Below the pieces are notes generated by a model. It was given only the letters and a program-made list of their open reading frames with translations, was not told the DNA's origin and made no database searches. From Nitrosomonas ureae (lineage in GTDB: Bacteria; Pseudomonadota; Gammaproteobacteria; Burkholderiales; Nitrosomonadaceae), in NCBI RefSeq assembly GCF_001455205.1, contig NZ_CP013341.1, forward strand, positions 186,001 through 250,000: a DNA stretch of 64,000 bases, written 5' to 3'. Shown here piece by piece: positions 1 to 8,252 of this stretch. Position 1 is the stretch's first letter. Every line of letters starts with the position of its first letter. The translations under genes and the position numbers were made by a program.

Positions 1-418
1 ACGCAAAAACTAAAAATAGAATACCTAGTAACGAGAGGTCAAAAATCTGCATCATCATCAGCGCAGGAATAAGCGATTCCGGGATTTGATCAAGTAACGG
101 CGCTTTGCTGCTTGGTACCATTCCCAATCGACGCTTGACGAAACTGGAGAATAAATCCCCTGAAATTGTACCCATAGCAATTAGAATGCCTACTTCCGCA
201 GTGTAGCCAAATATCAACGCAACAATAGATGTTATCAGCAGCGTAGCAAGAATACCTCGCCAAGTTTTTGAGGCACCCAATACCGGGTTACCATCTGCCA
301 TTTTGGCACCAAAATCAATTGCGGCATTCCACTGATTATTGAGTAGTATTCGCGTCAATATTGGCGCACCATTTGCTATTATAAGCAGCAATAGTAGTTG
401 AAGTAACTCGATAGTCAT
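1..418 (-). CDS. CarS-like (DUF46) CDP-alcohol-type integral membrane protein, 3' end cut off
   Basis: The gene runs off the left edge of the window; only the first 139 codons are seen. The start ATG is at 418-416. The protein opens with a hydrophobic helix, followed by a loop with D-G-N-P-V-L-G-A-S-K-T-W-R-G. That loop resembles the conserved cytidylyltransferase loop of the CarS/DUF46 family (CDP-archaeol synthase in archaea, unknown substrate in bacteria). More membrane segments follow. The gene is divergent from the EEP-family gene at 489 with about 70 bp between them, so the two share a promoter region. In proteobacteria such genes often sit near cardiolipin-synthase-like genes, so a phospholipid-related role is plausible but inferred. 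The family call rests on the loop and the membrane topology. Confidence 0.72.
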   Translation of the reverse strand, partial: MTIELLQLLLLLIIANGAPILTRILLNNQWNAAIDFGAKMADGNPVLGASKTWRGILATLLITSIVALIFGYTAEVGILIAMGTISGDLFSSFVKRRLGMVPSSKAPLLDQIPESLIPALMMMQIFDLSLLGILFLVFA

Positions 419-488
419 TGATAGCTCATGTAATCGATTATGCCGAGCTATTTTCGACTCATGAAAAGCCTAAAAATTCAGGAATCGT

Positions 489-1241
489 ATGAGTGATATA
501 TCACTAAAAGTTTTAACCTATAATATTCACAAAGGATTCAGTGCAACGAATTTGCGTTTCATCCTACATGAAATAAAGAATTCCCTACGTCATATTGATG
601 CTGATATCGTTTTTCTACAGGAAGTACATGGTGAACGTAGAATATCTAATCAGCGATTTGATAATTGGCCCAATACTCAGCAGTTTGAATTTCTTGCCGA
701 TCAAGTTTGGCATCACTATGCTTATGGTAAAAATGCCATTTATAATTCCGGGCATCATGGGAATGCAATACTAAGTAAATATCCTATTATTGAATGGGAT
801 AATATTAATGTTTCAATGTTACGATCGGCCAGTAGAAGCCTGTTGCATGGAGTTATCCACATTCCTGAAACCGATCAGAAAATTCACATCATTTGCATTC
901 ATTTCGGGTTATTTGGACGCGAAAGGAAGCGTCAACTTTCAGCATTAGTCAAGCGAATCAGCACGCATGTATCAGCCAGTGAACCGTTAATTATTGCAGG
1001 CGACTTTAATGATTGGCGTGAACAGGCCGAACACTATTTGCATCGTGACCTGGGTGTTAAAGAAGTATTTAAAATTACCCGTGGAGCATACGCACGCACA
1101 TTCCCAGCCTGGATGCCGGTATTGTCAATGGACCGCATCTATTATCGAGGGCTCGATATTATCGACTGCAATCGTCTGCATGGTCAGCCATGGCACCGAT
1201 TGTCAGACCATATCCCGCTTCTTGCAGAGTTTAGGCTCTGA
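489..1241 (+). CDS. Endonuclease/exonuclease/phosphatase (EEP) family protein, YbhP-like
   Basis: This 250-residue protein has the full set of EEP-fold active-site motifs: Asn12 in the Y-N-I-H-K-G strand, the metal-binding Glu45 in L-Q-E-V, Asp172 and Asn174 in G-D-F-N-D-W, and the C-terminal S-D-H at 239-241. Length matches stand-alone EEP hydrolases such as E. coli YbhP, which is encoded beside cardiolipin synthase B (clsB). It is probably a metal-dependent phosphodiesterase; the substrate (nucleic acid or lipid headgroup) cannot be told from sequence. No signal peptide is evident. A GGA sits a few bases upstream of the ATG. The divergent CarS-like gene supports a lipid-related context, which is inference. 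Confidence 0.85.
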   Translation: MSDISLKVLTYNIHKGFSATNLRFILHEIKNSLRHIDADIVFLQEVHGERRISNQRFDNWPNTQQFEFLADQVWHHYAYGKNAIYNSGHHGNAILSKYPIIEWDNINVSMLRSASRSLLHGVIHIPETDQKIHIICIHFGLFGRERKRQLSALVKRISTHVSASEPLIIAGDFNDWREQAEHYLHRDLGVKEVFKITRGAYARTFPAWMPVLSMDRIYYRGLDIIDCNRLHGQPWHRLSDHIPLLAEFRL

Positions 1242-1243
1242 TT

Positions 1244-3658
1244 TTAATGCTTAATGACAGATTCTATTAAATTTTCTTCGTTATTTGATGATAAAGCTGG
1301 TTGCACAATCGGAGTAGAGTGCAGCTCTGGCTTATGCTCCAATGCTAAATCAATCACTTGATCTATCCACTTAACAGGGTAAATAGTCAAATTATTTTTT
1401 ATATTTGAAGGAATTTCGGTTAGATCCTTCACATTCTTGTCAGGAATAATTACCGCTTTTATACCACCCCGATGCGCTGCCAGCAATTTTTCCTTTAGTC
1501 CGCCGATCGGCAGTACCTCACCTCTTAAAGTAATTTCACCTGTCATAGCTATATCAGCACGCACTGCAATATTTGTTAAAACCGATATCATTGCAACGCA
1601 AATACCAATCCCCGCACTAGGGCCATCTTTCGGCGTTGCACCTTCTGGCAGATGTATGTGAATATCATTCTTTTGATAAAAATCCTCGGATATGCCCAAC
1701 AAATGAGCTCGTGCTCGAACTACAGAAAGAGCCGCCTGGATAGACTCCTGCATCACCTCTCCCAGCTTACCCGTTGTAATGGTTTTTCCTTTTCCTGGCA
1801 ATACCGCAGCTTCTATGGTCAATAATTCGCCCCCTACTTCTGTCCAAGCCAATCCGGTTACTTGTCCAATTTGATTTTTTTCTTCTGCAACGCCATAAGT
1901 ATAGCGCCTAACTCCAAGGAATTTATCCAGATTACGTGATGTCACAGAAATTTTACGTTTTGCTTTCTTAAGTAATAGTGCTTTTACAGCTTTCCGGCAA
2001 ATTTTTGAAATTTCCCGCTCCATTGCACGCACACCAGCTTCTCTCGTGTAATAGCGCGCAATATCCCGCAATGCAGAATCGGAAACCATCAATTCACTTT
2101 CTTTAACACCATGATTCTGCATTTGTTTAGTCAATAAATATTGCATAGCAATATTTAATTTCTCATCCTCCGTATATCCAGATAATTGAATTACTTCCAT
2201 ACGATCCAGCAATGCTGGAGGAATATTTAAAGTATTTGCTGTCGCCACAAACATGACATCTGATAAATCATATTCAACTTCAATGTAATGATCCACAAAT
2301 GTATTATTTTGCTCTGGATCAAGAACCTCCAGTAAAGCCGAAGATGGATCTCCACGAAAATCCATACCCATCTTATCAATCTCGTCAAGTAAAAATAATG
2401 GATTCTTAACGCCCACTTTACTCATATTATGTAAAATCTTACCCGGCATGGATCCAATATAAGTCCGCCGATGACCACGAATTTCAGCCTCATCGCGCAC
2501 GCCGCCCAGAGACATTCGCACAAATTTTCTATTCGTTGCATGAGCAATTGATTGACCAAGAGAGGTTTTACCAACACCTGGAGGGCCCACCAAACAAAGA
2601 ATCGGCGCTTTCATTTTACTCACACGCTGTTGTACAGCCAGATACTCGACGATTCGCTCTTTTACTTTCTCAAGGCCATAATGATCTTTCTCAAGGACAG
2701 CTTCCGCTGATTTTAAGTCACTATTAATTTTGCTCTTCTTTTTCCATGGCAAGGCAACCAGCGAATCAATATAATTTCGAACAACAGTAGCTTCAGCTGA
2801 CATAGGAGACATCAAACGAAGTTTCTTTAATTCTGATTCAGCTTTTACCAGCGCATCTTTAGGCATTTGAGCAGACTTGATTTTTTTCTCAATTTCTTCA
2901 ATATCTGCGCCATCTTCACCTTCACCCAGTTCCTTTTGAATGGCTTTTACCTGCTCATTAAGATAATAATCACGCTGGCTTTTTTCCATTTGCCGCTTTA
3001 CCCTACCGCGAATACGTTTCTCGACTTGTAAAATGTCGAGCTCCGTCTCCAGCAATCCCAACAAATGCTCTAAGCGCTTGGTTACATCAAAAATTTCCAA
3101 TATCTCTTGTTTTTGTTCAAGTTTTAATGGTAGGTAAGCTGCGATTGTATCGGCTAAACGTCCTGCTTCATCGATACTACTCAGAGAAGTAATTATCTCT
3201 GGCGGGATTTTTTTATTAAGTTTCACATATTGATCAAACTGAGCCAGAATGGCACGCCGCATTGCTTCGGCTTCGGAATTATCTGTGGCGTCAGGTAATA
3301 AGATTTGCGATGCCCTGCCAGTAAAATGAGTTCCAGAATCGATGAATTCTAAAATACGTGCGCGGTGATTGCCTTCCACTAGTACCTTGACAGTTCCGTC
3401 CGGTAGTTTCAGCATCTGCAATAAACTAGCGATACTGCAGACCTCATATAAATCTTCAGGAACAGGATCATCTTTCGAGGCTATTTTTTGAGCAACAAGC
3501 AGAATATTTTTATTTGCCTCCATTGCAAGCTCAAGTGCCTTGATCGATTTCTGCCTCCCTACAAATAATGGGATAACCATATGCGGAAAAACCACCACAT
3601 CGCGCAATGGCAAGAGCGGCAGTGTCAATTGTTCAGAGTCTTCGGGTAATGAAATCAT
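1244..3658 (-). CDS. lon: ATP-dependent protease Lon (LonA type)
   Basis: This 804-residue protein has the standard LonA order: an N-terminal substrate-binding domain (residues 10-210), a coiled coil, an AAA+ module with Walker A G-P-P-G-V-G-K-T at 358-365 and a Walker B L-L-D-E-I-D-K, and a C-terminal serine-lysine protease domain. The catalytic Ser lies in P-K-D-G-P-S-A-G near residue 680 and the Lys in G-G-L-K-E-K. It degrades misfolded and short-lived regulatory proteins in the cytoplasm. It is the last gene of the tig-clpP-clpX-lon series on this strand, separated from clpX by 140 bp holding its own likely promoter. It converges on the EEP gene with almost no gap. Full length; nothing missing. 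Confidence 0.98.
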   Translation of the reverse strand: MISLPEDSEQLTLPLLPLRDVVVFPHMVIPLFVGRQKSIKALELAMEANKNILLVAQKIASKDDPVPEDLYEVCSIASLLQMLKLPDGTVKVLVEGNHRARILEFIDSGTHFTGRASQILLPDATDNSEAEAMRRAILAQFDQYVKLNKKIPPEIITSLSSIDEAGRLADTIAAYLPLKLEQKQEILEIFDVTKRLEHLLGLLETELDILQVEKRIRGRVKRQMEKSQRDYYLNEQVKAIQKELGEGEDGADIEEIEKKIKSAQMPKDALVKAESELKKLRLMSPMSAEATVVRNYIDSLVALPWKKKSKINSDLKSAEAVLEKDHYGLEKVKERIVEYLAVQQRVSKMKAPILCLVGPPGVGKTSLGQSIAHATNRKFVRMSLGGVRDEAEIRGHRRTYIGSMPGKILHNMSKVGVKNPLFLLDEIDKMGMDFRGDPSSALLEVLDPEQNNTFVDHYIEVEYDLSDVMFVATANTLNIPPALLDRMEVIQLSGYTEDEKLNIAMQYLLTKQMQNHGVKESELMVSDSALRDIARYYTREAGVRAMEREISKICRKAVKALLLKKAKRKISVTSRNLDKFLGVRRYTYGVAEEKNQIGQVTGLAWTEVGGELLTIEAAVLPGKGKTITTGKLGEVMQESIQAALSVVRARAHLLGISEDFYQKNDIHIHLPEGATPKDGPSAGIGICVAMISVLTNIAVRADIAMTGEITLRGEVLPIGGLKEKLLAAHRGGIKAVIIPDKNVKDLTEIPSNIKNNLTIYPVKWIDQVIDLALEHKPELHSTPIVQPALSSNNEENLIESVIKH

Positions 3659-3693
3659 ATCAACTCACAAATAAAGTTCACAATCAATGGTAC

Positions 3694-3721
3694 ATATATG
3701 TGCCGCAAACCAAAATTCAAG
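3694..3721 (-). promoter_or_regulatory. Candidate lon promoter (sigma-70 or heat-shock type)
   Basis: On the minus strand a TTGAAT (3721-3716) is followed after 16 bases by TATATG (3699-3694), ahead of the lon start at 3658. The -35 reads CTTGAAT in context, which resembles the sigma-32 -35 element, but no clear CCCCAT -10 follows. This is pattern matching only. Confidence 0.35.
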
Positions 3722-3798
3722 TCTAAAAACACTATATTTATTCCTACTTACCATAAAGATGATTTTTTACTTAAACTTATAATTAATTTATATAACAG

Positions 3799-5076
3799 CT
3801 ATTTAGAACGTTTTGCAACTTTAGGTTGATCCGAATAAATTAGAATGGGTTTAATGTCATCACTAGTGGAATTGTAATCAATAACCACTTTTGTAATATT
3901 CTCTAGTGAAGGAAGATCGTACATAATATCCAGTAATATTTCTTCTAGAATAGAACGTAAACCGCGGGCACCCGTTTTACGCGTTAAGGCTTTTTTCGCA
4001 ATTGCTTTAAGTGCTGGCTCCCGAAATTCAAGATCAACCCCCCCTTCCATATTAAACATTTTCCAATATTGCTTGACAAGCGCATTCTTTGGTTCAGTCA
4101 ATATTTGAATTAATGCAGCTTCATTTAACTCTTCTAAAGTTGCGACAACTGGCAGGCGTCCCACAAACTCCGGTATTAAACCGAACTTGACCAGATCTTC
4201 TGGCTCTACTTGCTGTAATACCTTATTTACATCCTTCCCTGAATGGCTTTTCACTTCAACACCGAAACCAATCCCACCTTTTTCAGTACGTGCTCTAATT
4301 ACTCTATCAAGCCCATCAAATGCACCGCCACAAATAAACAGAATATTAGTGGTATCCACTTGAATAAATTCTTGGTTAGGATGTTTTCTCCCCCCTTGCG
4401 GAGGAACCATGGCAATAGTGCCCTCAATTAGCTTTAAGAGTGCCTGCTGCACTCCTTCACCTGAAACATCGCGTGTAATGGATGGGTTATCCGATTTACG
4501 TGAAATTTTATCAATTTCATCAATATAAACGATGCCTCTTTGAGCTTTTTCTGCGTCGTAATTACATTTTTGGAGTAATTTCTGAATGATATTCTCAACA
4601 TCTTCACCAACATAACCCGCTTCCGTTAAAGCAGTAGCATCGGCCATAATAAAAGGTACATCCAAGAGTCGAGCCAAAGTTTGTGCAAGTAATGTCTTAC
4701 CAGAGCCTGTGGGACCTACCAACAGAATATTACTTTTTGATAGCTCAATATCATCAGTTTCATCTGATCTTGGTATATTTCTTAGACGCTTATAGTGATT
4801 ATAAACTGCCACAGAAAGGATCTTCTTGGCAGATTCTTGTCCGATGACATACTGATCTAATATTTGGCAAATTTCACGTGGCACAGGCAAGTTTGATTTA
4901 ACAAGTTTTGTTGCTTCATCGCCTTGCATTTCTTCACGGATTATATCATTGCAAAGATCAATGCATTCATCACAGATAAATACCGAGGGTCCAGCAATAA
5001 GTTTTCTTACCTCATGCTGACTCTTGCCGCAAAAAGAACAGTAAAGAAGTTTCTCGCTACTAGCTTTGTCTGGCAT
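3799..5076 (-). CDS. clpX: ATP-dependent Clp protease ATP-binding subunit ClpX
   Basis: This 425-residue protein has an N-terminal C4 zinc-binding domain (Cys13, Cys16, Cys35, Cys38) that dimerises and recruits adaptors. The AAA+ domain has Walker A G-P-T-G-S-G-K-T at 121-128, the pore loop G-Y-V-G at 154-157 and Walker B I-V-Y-I-D-E-I-D-K near 182-190. It unfolds tagged substrates and threads them into the ClpP chamber. It lies 64 bp downstream of clpP on the same strand, the usual arrangement. Length and all key residues are normal. Confidence 0.98.
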   Translation of the reverse strand: MPDKASSEKLLYCSFCGKSQHEVRKLIAGPSVFICDECIDLCNDIIREEMQGDEATKLVKSNLPVPREICQILDQYVIGQESAKKILSVAVYNHYKRLRNIPRSDETDDIELSKSNILLVGPTGSGKTLLAQTLARLLDVPFIMADATALTEAGYVGEDVENIIQKLLQKCNYDAEKAQRGIVYIDEIDKISRKSDNPSITRDVSGEGVQQALLKLIEGTIAMVPPQGGRKHPNQEFIQVDTTNILFICGGAFDGLDRVIRARTEKGGIGFGVEVKSHSGKDVNKVLQQVEPEDLVKFGLIPEFVGRLPVVATLEELNEAALIQILTEPKNALVKQYWKMFNMEGGVDLEFREPALKAIAKKALTRKTGARGLRSILEEILLDIMYDLPSLENITKVVIDYNSTSDDIKPILIYSDQPKVAKRSK

Positions 5077-5140
5077 ATCTTTATCCTACACTAATTGAGT
5101 TTGAATACCCGTAATAAAAAACTTGCGTATAAATATTTAC

Positions 5141-5782
5141 TTAATTTGTACCATCATTCCTACGAGATAGAACTGCATCTACCAAACCATAATTTACAGC
5201 TTCTGTTGCGCTCATAAAATTATCACGATCCGTATCTTTCTCAAGATCAGATACTGGTCGCTCTGTATGTTTAGCCATAATTTCATTTAAGCGTGATTTT
5301 AGATAAAGTATTTCGCGCGCATGTATTTCAATATCCGAAGCTTGACCTTGAAAGCCTCCTAATGGCTGGTGAATCATCACTCTCGAATTTGGCAAGCAAT
5401 AACGTTTACCTTTTGCACCCGCAGTCAATAATAGCGCGCCCATGCTTGCAGCTTGGCCAATGCACAGTGTGCTAACATCAGGCTTAATGTATTGCATCGT
5501 ATCATAAACTGCCAAACCTGCAGAAACCATGCCTCCTGGTGAATTAATATAAAAAAATATATCCTTTTCTGAATTCTCAGATTCTAAAAATAAAAATTGA
5601 GCAACAACCAAGTTTGCACTTGCTTCAGTGACGGGGCCAACAAGAAACACAACTCTTTCCTTCAATAAACGTGAATATATATCATAAGCACGCTCACCCC
5701 TACCACTGGTTTCTATGACCATGGGAATTAACCCGAGGTCTCTAGGCTCCATATCACGGATGTTATCAAATATTTGTGCCAT
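5141..5782 (-). CDS. clpP: ATP-dependent Clp protease proteolytic subunit ClpP
   Basis: This 213-residue serine peptidase has the Ser-His-Asp triad: Ser113 in Q-A-A-S-M-G, His138 in M-I-H-Q-P and Asp187 in D-T-D-R-D. It forms the tetradecameric chamber that works with ClpX. Its ATG (5782-5780) starts one base after the stop codon of tig (5786-5784), so the two are probably translationally coupled. The N-terminus carries a short propeptide-like segment (M-E-P-R-D-L-G-L-I-P-M-V), as in the E. coli enzyme. Confidence 0.98.
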   Translation of the reverse strand: MAQIFDNIRDMEPRDLGLIPMVIETSGRGERAYDIYSRLLKERVVFLVGPVTEASANLVVAQFLFLESENSEKDIFFYINSPGGMVSAGLAVYDTMQYIKPDVSTLCIGQAASMGALLLTAGAKGKRYCLPNSRVMIHQPLGGFQGQASDIEIHAREILYLKSRLNEIMAKHTERPVSDLEKDTDRDNFMSATEAVNYGLVDAVLSRRNDGTN

Positions 5783-5783
5783 C

Positions 5784-7088
5784 TTAAGATATCCCCATCA
5801 ACTCATCAAATGTAATAGTTTTATTGATTAATTTAACCTGACCAAGCGCCCAATCGACAATATTTTCTTCTAGAGCCAACGATTCAGCTTCCTGTAAACG
5901 CTCTGGGGAAGCATAATGCCATTTAACGACCTGTTCAGGATTCTCATAACTTTGAGCTGCATCTTCTATTATGCTCCGAACATGCGCTGGATTATTTTTA
6001 ATAGAGTGCACTTTGACAAGCTCCGCTAAAATTAATCCCAATTTGACGCGATACTCAGCTTTCTCTTTAAATAACTCGGATTTAAGAGATATTTCGTTTG
6101 CTTTTATCCCCCGTGCTTCAAGGTCATTTTTAGCATCTTGCAATAATCTCTCCATTTCTTGATTAACCAGAACAATGGGAGCTTCAATTTGAGTAGTCTC
6201 CAAAATTGCTCTCATAACCTGTTCTTTAAGTTTTGATCTTGAGCGCCTAGAGATTTCACGCTCGAGATCTTTTTTTATCCCTTCGCGTAGCTTCTTTAAG
6301 TCTCCATCGGCAACACCAAGCGATTTAGCAAATTCTTCATCCACAGTTGGTAATATTGGCATTTCTAGTTCATTCATTTTTACTTCAAATGTAACAGTCT
6401 TTCCAGCAACATCTTTACCATGGTATTCCTGAGGAAAAACAACATCAAAAGATTTGTGATTCCCTACCTTCATACCTATTAGGGAACTCTCAAAATCTTT
6501 TAGAAATTTTCCATCTCCAAGTATTAGCTGAACATCATCGGCTTTTCCGCCTGCAAAATCATCTCCATTGATAACACCATGATAATCAATCTTAATCCGA
6601 TCACCTTTTATTGCCGCGCGACTAACCGGTTTATAGGTCACGCGCTGTTTACTTATCATGTCGAGAGTTTTATCAATATCGACTTCATCAACTCGCACAT
6701 CAAGTTGATCGACACTCTGATTACTCAAATCACCCAATATGATCTCGGGGTAAACTTCAAATGTTGCGCTAACGGTGTAAAGTGCATCCTGTTCATTGGC
6801 TAATTTATTTTCAAAGCGGGGATAGCCAGCAATTTTTAAATTATTTTCCTTAACGGTATCTGTGAATTCTTTGTGAATTGCATCATTGATTACATCCTGC
6901 TGTACTTGTACGCCATACATTTGCTTAACTATTGTAAGCGGAACTTTTCCAGGACGGAAACCATGAAACTTGGTTGTCTTTGCTAGCTTCTTTAAGCGAA
7001 GATCAATTTCATCCTGTAATTTTTCAAGAGAAATTGAAATATCGAAACGACGTTCTAGTGCGCCGAGATTTTCTACCTTTGATCCCAT
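5784..7088 (-). CDS. tig: Trigger factor, ribosome-associated chaperone and peptidyl-prolyl isomerase
   Basis: This 434-residue protein has the three trigger-factor regions in order. The N-terminal ribosome-binding domain contains the G-F-R-P-G-K-V-P signature near residues 44-51. The FKBP-type prolyl isomerase domain starts around residue 160 (G-D-R-I-K-I-D-Y-H-G). A helical C-terminal chaperone domain follows. It binds nascent chains at the ribosome exit tunnel. It is the first gene of the tig-clpP-clpX(-lon) cluster, and its stop is one base from the clpP start. The upstream gap of about 100 bp to the tRNA should hold the operon promoter. Confidence 0.98.
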   Translation of the reverse strand: MGSKVENLGALERRFDISISLEKLQDEIDLRLKKLAKTTKFHGFRPGKVPLTIVKQMYGVQVQQDVINDAIHKEFTDTVKENNLKIAGYPRFENKLANEQDALYTVSATFEVYPEIILGDLSNQSVDQLDVRVDEVDIDKTLDMISKQRVTYKPVSRAAIKGDRIKIDYHGVINGDDFAGGKADDVQLILGDGKFLKDFESSLIGMKVGNHKSFDVVFPQEYHGKDVAGKTVTFEVKMNELEMPILPTVDEEFAKSLGVADGDLKKLREGIKKDLEREISRRSRSKLKEQVMRAILETTQIEAPIVLVNQEMERLLQDAKNDLEARGIKANEISLKSELFKEKAEYRVKLGLILAELVKVHSIKNNPAHVRSIIEDAAQSYENPEQVVKWHYASPERLQEAESLALEENIVDWALGQVKLINKTITFDELMGIS

Positions 7089-7190
7089 TAAAAATCCCTG
7101 ATTGATTAAATTTTTCCAACATAACCCGAATACGAATGTGCTATTGATTGAGTAACACTTGTAAACAGTAAACCATGTATTAACTCAATT

Positions 7191-7275
<85 letters not shown>

Positions 7276-7351
7276 ATATATCATTTTATTTATTATCGAT
7301 TATACCTTCTAATCCTGCCAACCGCAGCCTGATCACTCGATTCGTTATAAA

Positions 7352-8104
7352 TTAACACAAGATTGTCTGACCACTTATTTCCTTGCTGTCCAGTCCCATC
7401 AAGTATAAATATACCGCCATCAACTCATCTGGTTGACGCATTTTTTGTTTTATTTCACCCGGATGTGTAATCACCCGCTGCGGTGAATTCACTAAGCCGG
7501 GTATAACGGTATTAATGCGCAAATTTGACGTCTGACTCCATTCATCAGCCTGTATCTTGACTAATGCTTCCAGACCAGCTTTTGCAACGGCAAAACCACC
7601 CCAATAAGCCGATGGGTTATGCCCCTGCGTGCTCGATGTCATAATGATGCTCGCATCAGGAGAGATTTTCAGCAACGGTAAACATGCCTTTGTTAATGCA
7701 AAAGGAGCTATCAAATTAACTTGCAACAGGGCGTGCCACTGCTCAGTCGTTTGATGCTCTAATGGACTTAAACCAGGCAGATAGGCTGCGTTATGCAAAA
7801 TTCCATCCAGGCGACCGAGTTGCTGCGCAATCGCATGTGCCAAAGCAAAAAAATCTTTTTCTTCAGCGCGTTCCAAATCAAGCGGATAAATTAGAGCTTG
7901 CGCTTTACCTATAGTTTCTATTTCATCGTAAACATTTTCCAATTTCTTTACTTTACGGCCATGTAAAATAACCGTGGCTCCATGACTTGCATAAGATAAT
8001 GCCGCAGCACGCCCTAGCCCTTGCCCCGCACCTGTGACAAGAATCACACGATCTTTCAGAAGATCTTGAGGTGCAGAATAGTTTTCTAATTTATCCATAT
8101 CCAA
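7352..8104 (-). CDS. Short-chain dehydrogenase/reductase, YciK-like, with Phe at the catalytic Tyr position
   Basis: This 250-residue SDR-fold protein has the nucleotide-binding T-G-A-G-Q-G-L-G at 24-31, an N-A-A-Y (SDR N-A-G equivalent) near 105 and Ser157/Ser158 in M-T-S-S. Overall it follows E. coli YciK, including the L-Y-L-Y-L-M-G-L-D-S near the C-terminus. Where the family has Y-x-x-x-K, this protein reads F-A-V-A-K (Phe171, Lys175); the codon is TTT on the minus strand. That Tyr is the general acid/base in classical SDRs, so activity may be lost or altered. The preceding Tyr167 could be a substitute but is out of register. The substrate is unknown. Confidence 0.85.
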   Translation of the reverse strand: MDMDKLENYSAPQDLLKDRVILVTGAGQGLGRAAALSYASHGATVILHGRKVKKLENVYDEIETIGKAQALIYPLDLERAEEKDFFALAHAIAQQLGRLDGILHNAAYLPGLSPLEHQTTEQWHALLQVNLIAPFALTKACLPLLKISPDASIIMTSSTQGHNPSAYWGGFAVAKAGLEALVKIQADEWSQTSNLRINTVIPGLVNSPQRVITHPGEIKQKMRQPDELMAVYLYLMGLDSKEISGQTILC

Positions 8105-8187
8105 AAATTTATCACGAATAAATATTTTTTAAGAAAAATATAACGCCTGATAAATGTCTCTATTTAGTTAACTTGATAGACATAAAA

Positions 8188-8220
8188 AAACAGACTTCAA
8201 TATAAAATTGAAGTCTGTTT
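8188..8220 (-). terminator. Rho-independent terminator of groESL
   Basis: A 14-bp perfect stem (8188-8201 with 8207-8220) around a 5-base loop, with the arm CAGACTTCAAT and its complement. On the minus strand it ends in a run of T residues, 30-60 bp after the groEL stop. Confidence 0.9.
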
Positions 8221-8252
8221 AATTCAGAAAGCGGTATAAATAAGTATTTTCC

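Noticed and set aside
994..1254. Overlapping 86-codon frame inside the EEP gene
   Set aside because: It lies within a well-supported gene in another frame and has no family match.
3659..3798. Sigma-32 promoter for lon as a firm call
   Set aside because: The -10 does not resemble CCCCAT, so only a low-confidence promoter is listed.
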